A stretch of 64,000 bases of DNA from Megalobrama amblycephala (taxonomy: Eukaryota > Chordata > Actinopteri > Cypriniformes > Xenocyprididae), in the NCBI RefSeq assembly GCF_018812025.1, contig NC_063062.1, forward strand, positions 2,888,754 through 2,952,753, written 5' to 3'. A program made the position numbers and the translations under genes. This document shows positions 52,690-63,803 of the stretch, piece by piece. Under the pieces are notes generated by a model. It searched no databases. It saw only the letters and a program-made list of their open reading frames with translations, and had not been told where the DNA came from. The number at the start of each line of letters is the position of its first letter. The stretch's first letter is position 1.

Positions 52690-54075
52690 ATTGCGATTTA
52701 TAAAGTCAGAATTGCATAATATAAAGTCAGAATTATGATATAAAGTCAGAATTGCATGATATAAAGTCAGAATTGCATGTTATAAAGTCAGAATTGCGAG
52801 ATATAAAGTCAGAATTGCGAGATATAAAGTCAGAACTGCGAGATATAAAGTCAGAATTGCGAGATATAAAGTCAGAATTGCATAATATAAAGTCAGAATT
52901 ATGATATAAAGTCAGAATTGCATGTTATAAAGTCAGAATTGCGAGATATAAAGTCAGAACTGCGAGATATAAAGTCAGAATTGCGAGATATAAAGTCAGA
53001 ACTGCGAGATATAAAGTCAGAATTGCGAGATATAAAGTCAGAATTGCATAATATAAAGTCAGAATTATGATATAAAGTCAGAATTGCATGTTATAAAGTC
53101 AGAATTGCGAGATATAAAGTCAGAACTGCGAGATATAAAGTCAGAATTGCGACATATAAAGTCAGAATTGCGAGATATAAAGTCAGAATTGCATAATATA
53201 AAGTCAGAATTATGATATAAAGTCAGAATTGCGAGATATAAAGTCAGAATTGCGTGATATAAAGTCAGAATTGCGACATATAAAGTCAGAATTGCGAGTT
53301 ATAAAGTCAGAATTGCGACATATAAAGTCAGAATTGCGACATATAAAGTCAGAATTGCGTGATATAAGGTCAGAATTGCGACATATAAAGTCAGAATTGC
53401 GAGTTATAAAGTCAGAATTGCGACATATAAAGTCAGAATTGCGACATATAAAGTCAGAATTGCGACATATAAAGTCAGAATTGCGACATATAAAGTCAGA
53501 ATTGCGAGTTATAAAGTCAGAATTGCGTGATATAAAGTCAGAATTGTGAGTTATAAAGTCAGAATTGCGTGATATAAAGTCAGAATTGCGAGTTATAAAG
53601 TCAGAATTGCGACATATAAAGTCAGAATTGCGAGTTATAAAGTCAGAATTGCGACATATAAAGTCAGAATTGCGACATATAAAGTCAGAATTGCGTGATA
53701 TAAAGTCAGAATTGCGAGATATAAAGTCAGAATTGTGTGATATAAAGTCAGAATTGCGAGATATAAAGTCAGAATTGCGAGTTATAAAGTCAGAATTGCG
53801 AGTTATAAAGTCAGAATTGCGAGTTATAAAGTCAGAATTGCGAGTTATAAAGTCAGAATTGCGAGTTATAAAGTCAGAATTGTGTGATATAAAGTCAATT
53901 GCGAGATATAAAGTCAGAATTGCGAGTTATAAAGTCAGAATTGCGAGTTATAAAGTCAGAATTGCGAGTTATAAAGTCAGAATTGCGAGTTATAAAGTCA
54001 GAATTGCGAGTTATAAAGTCAGAATTGCGACATATAAAGTCAGAATTGCGAGTTTTAAAGTCAGAATTGTGATAT
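52690..54075. repeat. 21-bp satellite (AAAGTCAGAATTGCGAGATAT)n, about 65 units
   Basis: The unit TATAAAGTCAGAATTGCGAG(A) is repeated with variation in the last bases (GAGAT, GAGTT, GACAT, GTGAT). Some early units are shorter. Because 21 is a multiple of three, both strands show long frames with a 7-residue repeat, which I do not treat as genes. Confidence 0.95.
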
Positions 54076-54089
54076 AACACGTGTTATTG

Positions 54090-54875
54090 TTAAAGGGTTA
54101 GTTCACCCAAAAATGAAAATTCTGTCATTAATTACTCACCCTCATGTCGTTCGACACCCGTATGACCTTTGTTCATCGTCAGAACACAAATTAAGATATT
54201 TCTGTTGAAATCCGATGGCTCAGAAAGGCCTCCATAGCCAGCAATGTCATTTCCTCTCTCAAGACCCATAAAAGGTACTAAAGACGTCATTGCAAAGTCC
54301 ATCTCACTACAGTGGTTCTACAATCATTTTATGAAGTGACGAGAATAGTTTTTGTGTGCAAAAAAAAACTAAATAACGACTTGTATAGTGATGGGCCGAT
54401 TTCAAAACACTGCTTCCTGAAGCTTCGAAGCGTTATGAATCAGTGTATCGATTCATGATTCAGATCGCCAAAGTCACATGATTTCAGCAGTTTGGCGGTT
54501 TGACAAGCGATCCAAATCATGCTGATTCATAACGCTTCGAAGCTTCAGGAAGCAGTGTTTTGAAATCGGCCCATCACTATATAAGTCGTTATTTAGGTTT
54601 TTTTTGCACACAAAAACTATTCTTGTCGCTTCATAAAATGATTGTAGAACCACTGTAGTGAGATGGACTTTGCAATGACGTCTTTAGTACCTTTTATGGG
54701 TCTTGAGAGAGGAAATGACATTGCTGGCTATGGAGGCCTTTCTGAGCCATCGGATTTCAACAGAAATATCTTAATTAGTGTTCTGAAGATGAACGAAGGT
54801 CTCACGGGTGTCGAACAACATGAGGGTGTGTAATTAATGACAGAATTTTCATTTTTGGGTGAACTAACCCTTTAA
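54090..54875. mobile_element. Angel-like fold-back MITE, complete palindrome
   Basis: Left arm (TTAAAGGGTTAGTTCACCCA, 54,090-54,470) and right arm (54,510-54,875) are nearly perfect reverse complements with a short loop near 54,490. TTAA occurs at both ends. The family is common in zebrafish-type genomes; half a copy is at 10,231. Confidence 0.85.
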
Positions 54876-55125
54876 GCTCCACAAAAGGCACAAAAACATT
54901 AAAAAGCACCATAAAGTTTCAGTGCACTATATTCCAAGTGTTCTGAAGCCATTCCATAGTTTAATTTGAGGTACAGATAAATATTTAAGTTGTTAAATTA
55001 AAGTTCATGTAAATGCCTCCCTCCGCTGCGGCTGTCAGTCATTCTCCATTCAGCATTCAGACTGCGTGTCGCATTCGGTTACGACAGTCAACACAATGAA
55101 ACTCTCTCCAAGATCAATGTTTCTA

Positions 55126-55870
55126 TTATAGAGTACCTCAGGGATGATGCATTTTTGTAGGCAAAACCCGGAAGCGAGTTAGCATTTTAGGACTTCCGGT
55201 TCCAACGCCGTAAAGTCTATGGGTATTTTGAATGGGTTTTTGCTAAATCGCCTGAAATAAGGTCTGTGGTTAACTAAGCCTCTAAATACTTTCATGTTTT
55301 GATCTATGACATAAAACACACCAGTTATAACCCACTTGTGATTTTTTTTTAAACAATTAATGTGTCTTAAAATCGGCGATTGCTAACAAATTGCTAAAAG
55401 GGACTACTTCCTTTGGCGGGGACTTTAGACGTCATCATGACAAACAGGACATTTGGACAGCATTTCTCATGAAAAAGTGGATAAGTATTCATACACAGCG
55501 CAGATCATAATCAGCGAGCATGTTTTTAAATAAAGTTGTTTTCTAAATAAAGTTTGAGGACGCTTGGTGGTGACGACGTTGATACGTGACCATGGTGTGC
55601 TGTAGTCCGTTTATAGCCTACTGTTAGCTTTTTATATCTGATGACTTTATTTAGGCTTCAAAATCTATAAATGTTGTGTTAACTTGTAAATATTATCTTG
55701 ATAGACAAAACGTATAAGTGTCATAACCTTTCGTTAAACACAGAGCTTATTTTCTGCGATTTTCCAAAACTCTATGGGAAAAATGCATAGGCTTTCAATC
55801 GAGGGAACCCGTGCGCCGCTAACTTCCGGGTTGGCCTACAAAAACGCGTCATCCCTGAGGTACTCTATTA
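55126..55870. mobile_element. Harbinger-like MITE with TTA target duplication
   Basis: Ends TAGAGTACCTCAGGGATGA (55,129) and TCATCCCTGAGGTACTCTA (to 55,867) are inverted repeats flanked by TTA on both sides. No coding frame. Confidence 0.75.
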
Positions 55871-55914
55871 TACTTAATCTATAGAAAACGATATCGATAA
55901 TATGTATGAATACT

Positions 55915-56270
55915 TTTCCACTTTTTCATGAGAAATGCTGTCCAAATGTCCCGTTTTTAATGATGACGTCTAAAGTCCCCGCCAAAGGAAGTAGTCCCTT
56001 TTAGCACTTGTTAGCAACCGCCGATTTTAAGACACAGTAAAGGTTTAAAAAATCACAAGTGGGTTATAACTGGTGTGTTTTATGTCATAGATCAAAACGT
56101 GAAAGTATTTAGAGGCTTTGTTAACCACAGACCTTATTTCAGGCGATTTAGCAAAAACCCATTCAAAAAACCCATAGACTTTACGGCGTTGGAACCGGAA
56201 GTCCTAAAATGCTAACTCGCTTCCGGGTTTTGCCAACAAAAATGCGTCATCCCTGGGGCACTCTATACAA
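55915..56270. repeat. Inverted partial copy of the 55,129 MITE
   Basis: The block is the reverse complement of 55,129-55,480, ending TCATCCCTGGGGCACTCTAT. Together with that MITE it forms a second large fold-back. Confidence 0.85.
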
Positions 56271-57430
56271 TATGCATCAATATATCTTCACTATGTGCTT
56301 TGAACTTTTCACTGCGGAGCGCTGCGACTCCATGATGCTTCAAGCGCATCATTCTGCACACGGGATGCGCATAAGCGCTTTGTGCCGCTCTGTATGGGAG
56401 CCGTTCATATTATAATACTTTTGCACAATGAAAGATTGTTAATAGCATTTTTTTGTTCTGTCCTATCATATGTTGCTGCATCATTTTAATTTTTATATTT
56501 TAATTATAAGACATGTAATAGCTTCTGATTTCGTCCACATTTTCATATTTATTCACAAAACTTATAGAATAAACAAATAGGCCTAGGCTATGCATTTATT
56601 TATATTATGAAAAGAAAGTATTATGGAAAAAAGTTAAACAAAGTCTTCGTCACTTTTCAGTTTTCATCTTTCATCTCATCTCAACACTTTTTGAGCATCA
56701 TGAGTGAACGCGATCATCTCTTCCTCTTTACTACTTTACAGAAGAAAATAAACATGAATGAAAATCAAAAAATGTTAAGTTGCAGTAGCTTACCGAAATC
56801 TGTATCATGTCAGTTCAATCAGTGTTGTAAACAATGTCACGTATACCTCAGAAAAGCCATTCGTTGACCATAAACTTATAGTCAGCAGCAAGAAAAATAA
56901 AACAAAATGGATTAGAAACTTAATTATGTAAGCATAAGTAATATAATATATGGACAAACTGGGTGCGTGTAATCAAACGCATTGTTTTAATTTTATTCTG
57001 GAGATTGAACTCGCGCTCTGCTGCCACACTGGAGCGCACTCACCACCTACTGGACAGGGGTGGGAATTACAGTTACAAGCAATATCAGCCTCAGTAATCT
57101 GTCAAAATGACGGACAGGCAGCAGATTTTTTCCATCACTGCTAAAAAATAAAATTACATCAATGACGGAAAATTCTCGGTTAACGCGACCTTTGAGATTA
57201 TATATTATATACACGCCACACTACCACCGGTGACACTCCACGACCGCGGTGGCGCGGTTGTCATGCAGACCGTCACAGCCCTAAGTGAGGCATACAGTTT
57301 ATTAGGTAATTTAGCACTTTTCTTATTATTTGAATATCAGATTGGATCGGTATCGGCCAACACTGAATCCCAGGTATCGGTATCGGTATCAGAAGTGAAA
57401 AAGGCGGATCGGTGCATCCCTAGTATAAAC

Positions 57431-57779
57431 GCAATATCACACTCGTAGCCGTGCGATATGGCTGTATATCAGCACGCTGTGATAACCTACGGCACAAGGC
57501 CGCAGGCCTACGGACGAATCACAGCCGTGTACAATATTACAGAACAAACACTGCCCTATTTTCCTGCTTCTAACTTAACTTTGAGAGCAAAATGTTCATT
57601 TGTAAAAACATTTTGGGCTTTACTGAAAACATTTGGAGCTCCAGCCCCTTTTAATCCACCCCTAGCACAACCCCTGGCTGAGACCATCATATCATTCAAG
57701 AAGCATCTGAAGACACAAGCACCAAACCACCCCACACTCCTAAACCAATACACATACACATACACATACTCATACTCAC
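57431..57779. other. Non-coding stretch between the hAT composite and the TRIM pseudogene
   Basis: Contains a hairpin-like GTGCGATATGGCTGTATATC / CACAGCCG segment at 57,450-57,530 and a CATACA repeat at its end. It continues the sequence interrupted at 51,641. No gene. Confidence 0.45.
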
Positions 57780-60147
57780 GGTGTATTGTGTAGACAAGAT
57801 GATCAACGCTGCTATCAACAGGACACCCACACCAATAATCATGTGGACGGTTTCAGATGAAATAGTGAAACTGTCATTGGAGGTGCGAGTCTGTAAAAAG
57901 AGGAAGATTCAGTTCAAGTAACACTTCTCGAAAAAAGATCACAAAGCTTGTGCCAAGTTGTGGCCCAAAGTGCAAGAAGCCAGAAAACATGTTCTAAAGG
58001 AAGGCTATTCACTCAGTAATGCAATGTTTCTCAACTGGTGGGTTGTAGCCGTTTTGGGTCATGGAGCGTGTCATCAAAGAAACAACAACGAAAAAATATA
58101 TACTGAATATTCAAAGTGGTGTATCGATTATTCCGGTTATGTATATTTTCAATGTGTTGTAATCACCTAGTTGAATAAACGCCTTTGGTTTCAAAATCTG
58201 GACATTGTCAGAGAGAGAAGAGCTATTCTGATTATTAATACGTGTATTTGTGATTAATATGTGAATTTTCCCAACAGAACTTGTAGTTTTAATCAACATA
58301 AGCCAATATGAGAAAGCTGTGACTCATAAACATGCGTGATTATTTCACCTCACGGTGTCAAACCGCGACCCTGCAGTGTGTGTGAGACTTGATGAATAAG
58401 ATCAGAATGAAAATATTTTATTTTGTATTAAATATTTTACACATTATTCTGTCATTGACAATCATTTCACTGTATGTAATTCACATATTTATGGCAAAAT
58501 TCTTAATATTGCAAATCGAGCTGTCAACACGTTACTGTTTAAGATTAATTAACCTAAATGTTTAACATCGTTAAATTTCTTTGAGGCAGTTTCCGCACAT
58601 TCATCTATTTCAATACCTGCTCTTACTAAAACGGTTTTGCTAACCATAGTTTAACCATGGCATTTGTAGTAAAATGTATGTGTACATACAGAGAAAAACA
58701 CACATTTATCACTAAATTTTTTGGCTTATTTAAATAATGAATGAAAAACCCCATGAATTCAAAACTTTACTTTCCTGGCTTTTAGTCCATGTCTGTCAGC
58801 TTCTCAAAAATTGACAAAGTTAACGGTGCAGTATGTAATATTTTCTGTCCGCTAGAGGACTATTCAAAACAAAGGCGTAGATGACGGCAAGTTTGAGCGT
58901 ATAATCTTGGGACATGTGGTCTTCACCTCACAGCTGGTGGAAACAATCGGGATAGGACTCGGACAGAAATCATGTTCATGGATGCGATTATTAACGTTAC
59001 TGTAGTGTGAAGCAGAGCAGGAGCGAGTGTTGTGGAGCTGAACGAGGAGCTGGAGTGATTGATCAACACACGCCTCACGAGCAGCGGGACTTTTATTATG
59101 ACACAGTCGCCGGCGCTGCTTCCGCTTTTCCGGTCATGAGTATGAGGTAACGCAGCTCTGTTTATCATATTAGATACATTTGAGAGTGTTGAAAATGATG
59201 TTATAACGTTACTCTGTGCGTTCGCTCGGCGGCTGCTGTGAGACACTGTTACACACTGCAGTAAGATAGATCGATTTTACAATATCATATTAAATGCTGG
59301 ATGATTGTGTTGATAAATGGCATGCAATTAATTTTAAAATGTATTGTATGATGGAGAAAATGCTGCATTACTGTTACTAAAAATAATGCTGCATCTGATT
59401 ATGCTATGTTAGCTACTTCACAAAATAGTGTTTTTCTCTGAGGCATGGTAAAGCATGGTACTCGCAAAACATCAAGAAAATTAGATTTAAGCAATAAGAT
59501 TAAACGTGTTGAGCTATATAACAATAATAAGTTTTCTGTCTATAAATATATCAAAACAGTTGTTCCCTTGTCTATTAAAACATGTAAATATTAAAGTGTC
59601 TTTGGTGTTTCCATGGTTTCTACAAAATAAAACCGGAAACCGAGGGTAACGCGGGTATGACGCAATTGACAGGCGACTCCTCACACGTCCCGGAGCCTTG
59701 GTTAAAATTGCAATTTTCTCACGATTTACAAATAGTTGCAAACATTTGGGATATTGTAAGTCCTCAAGTGTACAAAATATACTGCAAAATTCTTACATAT
59801 TGCACCTTTAATGAACTTTTAGCTGATTTTAAATGAAAAAAAAAAAAGTAAAAAGGCCATAAAAAAAATTGTAAGTCACAGAACACCTCAGATTCTCCTC
59901 GATCGAGCTTCACCTTAAAGTATTGCACAACCTCTCTGAGTGTTGTATTAATCTTGAGATCAGGTCGTATGCTGAATCTTTCATTACAGAGTGGACAGAA
60001 GCAGGTCCAAGTGTTCGTCCAGCACTTGCTCAGGCAGGATCTGCAGAAGTTGTGTCCACATGGAGTGGTGACTGGATCAGTGAACACTTCCAGACAGATG
60101 GAGCACTGGAGCTCCTTATTTAGTGCTGAACCACTGGAGGATGCCAT
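57780..60147 (-). pseudogene. TRIM pseudogene (RING exon 60147-59873, membrane exon 57890-57780)
   Basis: The RING part starts with ATG 60,147 ([20 protein letters not shown]) and keeps the ligands CGHNFC and CPLC, but homology stops after VFCD at 59,873: the B-box region seen in the intact gene is missing. A 1-kb MITE (58,824-59,807) follows at the break. The exon corresponding to 25,440-25,520 is absent, while the membrane exon is kept, with 37 open codons (ETVHMIIGVGVLLIAALIIL) and intact AG/GT. Coiled-coil and SPRY exons were not found. The copy cannot encode a full TRIM protein; a truncated RING product is conceivable. Confidence 0.8.
58820..59811. mobile_element. TTAA-flanked MITE, 984 bp
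   Basis: Ends CGGTGCAGTATGTAATATTT and TTCTTACATATTGCACCT are inverted repeats with TTAA at 58,820-58,823 and 59,808-59,811, as in piggyBac-type elements. It is the inverse of 34,525-35,545. It lies within the TRIM pseudogene. Confidence 0.8.
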
Positions 60148-60892
60148 GACTGAAAAGAAAAGTAATGACAATATATTATCTACATTGCTGAAGAGAGCAA
60201 CTTTCATAAAAACTTATGTGCACTGAGTAATTTAGTTCATGTTCTAAACTGGATGTTGCATGTCTAAAAAGTATTACTAAAAACTATTATAACAACTTAA
60301 ACTATGAACCGCTGTCAAGCAGTCAGAGCAGGCATCATGACAGCAGTTTCTGACAGGAAGTGCCTCCATCACTAACCCTAACCTCACTGAGACTATAAGC
60401 TCCGCCTCTAACTTCCCGTCTGAGACGGCTGGCCATGTGCTTCATACGGCTGTAGTTAGATCTGTTGGGCTGCAGAAAAATCTACTGTAAATACAGAAAC
60501 TAAATATGTGTCTCTGGGAGCCACAGTTCAGCAGATGTAATCGGTTTTTACAAAACAATTTTATACAATCATGAAAAGATATTTTTATATAAAAGACAAC
60601 ACAGAAAGGTATGAAAGTGTAATATAAAAATAGCCCACTAAATAAACATCTGTAAACACCAGGTGTCATTTTTGTTTAACAGACTTGCAACTTTTACTAG
60701 AAAAATCATCATTCTGATTTTTCATTCTGGATTTTTCATCTTGCCGCCAATCTCTAAAGCGTGACATGACCACAATAATCAAACTTCGATTTACAGCCAA
60801 AAGTAAAATTACACATAGTACTTCTACCAACTATCTGATGCTGCTTCATGCTATTAATCTACTGAACAAGCTCTTACATTTCCATCACTTAC
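60148..60892. other. Putative first intron of the TRIM pseudogene
   Basis: Between the untranslated exon end (60,893) and the RING exon. No further exon or element end was recognised. Confidence 0.4.
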
Positions 60893-60985
60893 CTGAGAGT
60901 GAATATCAGATCTGGTCGTTGATTTCAGAGTTACTGAAATGAAGTGCTGTTTGAAGCTTTCAGTTCATCTGTTAATTTCACTTTC
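60893..60985 (-). promoter_or_regulatory. First-exon donor and ISRE-like element upstream of the TRIM pseudogene
   Basis: On the minus strand GATATTCACTCTCAG is followed by GTAAGTGATG (donor at 60,892/60,891), the likely end of an untranslated first exon. Upstream of it lies GTGAAAGTGAAATTAAC with the core GAAAGTGAAA (60,976-60,985), which fits the ISRE pattern GAAANNGAAA bound by IRF/STAT complexes. Interferon control is common in fish TRIM genes; here it is inferred from the motif. Confidence 0.55.
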
Positions 60986-61163
60986 ACTGAAGTCTCTTTT
61001 ACTCTTGATAAAAGATGCTGTAGCTCCGCCCATAATCATGAATATGGAACAGTTCATGATTCATCCCTGCTGAGTGTGTAACAGTGTTAGAAACTTTTAC
61101 AATATAAAGTATGTTGATTATGTATATTTTTCTTATGAATAATTGACTGCAAGGACCGAAACA

Positions 61164-61164
61164 A

Positions 61165-61212
<48 letters not shown>
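61164..61212. repeat. (GTT)n microsatellite
   Basis: About sixteen GTT units. Confidence 0.95.
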
Positions 61213-61215
<3 letters not shown>

Positions 61216-62394
61216 AGTTTATACAATTGCAGCTTTATAGAAACAACTGTTGTGGAAAAATTATTTATTCCTTTAGTGGTGAGAATGTAGAAGAACCACC
61301 ACACCTAGTGCTGTTGCCTTATATATATCCCCCTAATTAGGGTCCAAGCCCAAAAGGGGCAGAGGCCTTATTGTTTTCCTAAAGATTTTTTTTTTAAATT
61401 TATTTTTGTTTTGTTGTGACTCCTCGAACACAAGTAACAAAAAAAAAATAAAAATCCTGGTCCATATCAAACACACTTGCATATTTATGTACTGTATGAA
61501 ACTCGGTACACATATAGACCTCATCGGGCATAAAAATTTTGTTTTATTTTTATGCTCTAAGTTATACGCCATCCCAACAGGAAGTCATCTATTATGGGTT
61601 GTTTATTATAGCCTCAGAGCCACACCCACCATATGTAATCGCCACGGACCAATGATAGTACGAAGGAGTTTACCAGCCTTAGTGAGCTTTTCTAGAAAGT
61701 TCGATTTGGCAAGCTGTTTCGAACTCCTGAAATGAACATCATTTTCGTCTGATTTGTTCAAAATGACATCACATCAGTTCATTCTTTGATTTCGCTAGAA
61801 GTATATCAGAGCCTTTAAGCTCCAACCTTCGTCAAACACCTGAACAAAGTGATATTGAGATAAAGGGGTGGTCACACTTTTCGTTCCATTGTCTTTTCTC
61901 AGTTTGCACATACAGGGTAAATAAATTGTGTAAATGTCTGGTATGGCATAAAAGATTCAGATGGAGATGTGTAATAAGGAGGTAGGTATGTTGAGTAGAC
62001 ACCTATGCAGCTGGTGAGCCATAAAAGCCCAGTGTTTCTGCTGAATGTGGCTGTAATGTTGACTGACCCAGAGCCTCATATGTGAATGTCTGTCTCGACC
62101 TCGATCTCTGGTAGATCACGTTATTACAACTGGATTATTCAGATCAGATCTGATCTTTCAACAGCTCGGTTTGTCATCTCTTTAGGTACAGCACATTCAC
62201 TATCTGCACCATCATCATATTTTTGATCAAATAAATGCAGTCTTGATGAGCAGAAGAGACTTCTTTCAAAAACGTTAAAGATAGTAATGTTTTCAAACTT
62301 TTGACCAATACTGTAGATGCATACCTACTGAATTAAATATGATATTTGAAGAGTGAAAATCTTCCAGAGAGTTGATATTGTGTTTGTCTGTCAG
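61213..62394. other. Repeat-like and unassigned sequence
   Basis: From 61,340 there is a repeat-type stretch (GGGTCCAAGCCCAAAAGGGG). Near 62,218-62,312 there is a fragment of the MITE family seen at 28,165 (CAAATAAATGCAGTCTTGAT, CAAACTTTTGACC). No coding exon was recognised before 62,395. Confidence 0.4.
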
Positions 62395-62539
62395 TGATGT
62401 GGAGAAGCTTGCGACGGTTACACTGATGGAGAAGTTTGTTCCCACCGTCTCCGGCTCTCAGAAGCTCCTGGCATCGATGGACTGCCGTCAGCTCACTCAG
62501 GTTCACGGATTCACCGATATTGTGCTCAAACCAAAGTGA
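62395..62539 (+). CDS. Terminal exon of an unrecognised gene
   Basis: A strong acceptor (TTTGTCTGTCAG) precedes an open stretch of 47 codons from DVEKLATVTLMEKFVPTVSG to FTDIVLKPK, closed by TGA (62,537-62,539). AATAAA follows at about 62,660 with a TGT-rich downstream element. I do not recognise the protein. Codon use and the polyadenylation context look like a genuine 3' exon. Upstream exons were not identified; 34,329-34,417 on the same strand is a remote candidate. Confidence 0.5.
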
Positions 62540-62659
62540 AAAACTCTTTCATTGTGAAGCTTTCTAATGCTCTCACTTCTCTTGAAGAATATTTACTAGA
62601 TTTAATGATCATCTGCACTAAATAATAATTCAGTATTTTCATTCACAACTGATGAAAGT

Positions 62660-62665
62660 CAATAA
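62660..62665 (+). promoter_or_regulatory. Polyadenylation signal after the 62,395 exon
   Basis: GTCAATAAAGATCC, about 120 bases after the stop, followed by a T/GT-rich stretch (TCTGTCTGTTGTTTCTGTG). Confidence 0.6.
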
Positions 62666-62699
62666 AGATCCTGTTTTATTCATATTCTGTCTGTTGTTT

Positions 62700-63210
62700 C
62701 TGTGAGCAGATGTTCATGAACTCAAATCATTCTCAAATGTGTATTTACATATTTATTAGCAAGCAATTTAGTTTACAATCAATATCAGTTATAGAATTGA
62801 ACTCTTGTCTTTATTCAGATATTACAATATAAACCAAAAATCACAATATTTCACAAGTAATTCAATGTTAACAGCTGGAGAAGAGAGAGAAAATGGCTTC
62901 AGAGATTTCCTTAAAAAATAACAGGTAGAAACAATTTCATAGTAGATTTGAAAATCAAAGTATTAATGAAAGACAAAAGAAATATATATAGATGTGTAAC
63001 AAACATGACATTTACATGTACATATAACTCACAAATATTTCATTATAGTTTTTCTAAAGGCCCGAATATACATTTCTTTTTTGCCCTTGTGTCACATTTT
63101 AATTTTCTTTATAATTCTAAGTAAAATCTACTTGATTGTGCAAATTCTTCTTGGGTTTCTTAAAACATCACATCCATATTTAATTTTTTCAGATTTTATG
63201 TTTTTCATGT
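62700..63210. other. Intergenic stretch
   Basis: AT-rich; it would include the 3' flank of the SPRY pseudo-exon on the minus strand. Nothing else recognised. Confidence 0.4.
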
Positions 63211-63213
63211 GTT

Positions 63214-63690
63214 TCAGTTGACAGGTGTGATGATCAGTGGCTTTGAGTTTTTACCTTCATCATTATCTCATGGGCAAAAATATGGATAGAGTTTGTCAGT
63301 GAAAGTCTGACCAGTGAAAGAGTAGATATGAGATCTGGAGTCCACGTCAGAAAAAGAGACCAGACCCTCCTCATAATCCACAAACACTCCCACCTTCTCA
63401 GGTTTCACTCTCAGAGATAAAGAGACAGGTGGACTTTTGCAAGCTTTATATTGATTCTCATTCCTCAGAATCACAGACCAGAATCCATTACCAGGAGTCA
63501 GTGTGTTCGTCTCCTTCCTGTTAATGGATTCTCTGGCCACACCTAAAGTCCAGTCAGTCTTTCCCTTCACCTGCACCTCATAGTAAAATCTCCCTTTTTG
63601 GGACGTTCTGCTCAATTTGTCCATGACTGACTTGTTTTCCATCATCAGACAGGACGAGATATGGATAACCTGTATCAGGATCCAGAGTCC
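63214..63690 (-). pseudogene. PRY-SPRY exon of a third TRIM copy, with deletion and premature stop
   Basis: The reading matches the exon at 17,840-18,378 ([50 protein letters not shown]). About 60 bases between the PRY part and GRFYYEV are deleted and the PRY start is degraded. TGA replaces a codon after KLYPYFCP, and the homologous C-terminus [14 protein letters not shown] is still readable beyond it to the old stop at 63,214. The upstream exons would lie beyond the window. Confidence 0.8.
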
Positions 63691-63776
63691 AGAGACATTA
63701 TCAATCAACTTCAGAACAAACATTTTCACGTGTATAAAACACATTATGATCAAAAGTATTGTGTTAATCTCAGTGT

Positions 63777-63803
63777 ACCTGCAAACTTCTGCACAAACTT
63801 CAA
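63777..63803 (-). pseudogene. 27-base exon copy of the third TRIM
   Basis: The stretch matching VLKFVQKFA of the intact gene (18,485-18,511) is present here with its GTACAC-like donor side and CACAG acceptor side (GTTGAAGTTTGTGCAGAAGT on the minus strand). Confidence 0.5.

Larger units (their letters stand above)
51634..57430. mobile_element. hAT-bounded composite element, 5.8 kb, with 8-bp target duplication
   Basis: The left end TAGGGATGCACCGATCCG (51,642) and the right end CGGATCGGTGCATCCCTA (to 57,422) are perfect inverted repeats. The 8-bp duplication GTATAAAC flanks exactly (51,634-51,641; 57,423-57,430). Sub-terminal ATCGGTATCGG motifs occur at both ends. No transposase is present. 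The interior holds a 21-bp satellite (52,690-54,075), a fold-back MITE (54,090-54,875), a Harbinger-like MITE (55,129-55,867) with an extra inverted arm, and a segment shared with 6,044-6,755. Confidence 0.88.

Noticed and set aside
53229..54077. Long open frames with a perfect 7-residue repeat on both strands
   Set aside because: They are produced by the 21-bp satellite, whose length is a multiple of three. No start context, no domain ends and no splice signals support a gene.
57458..57793. 111-codon frame upstream of the TRIM pseudogene membrane exon
   Set aside because: It crosses a hairpin-like repeat and the CATACA microsatellite on the strand opposite to the exon; no domain.
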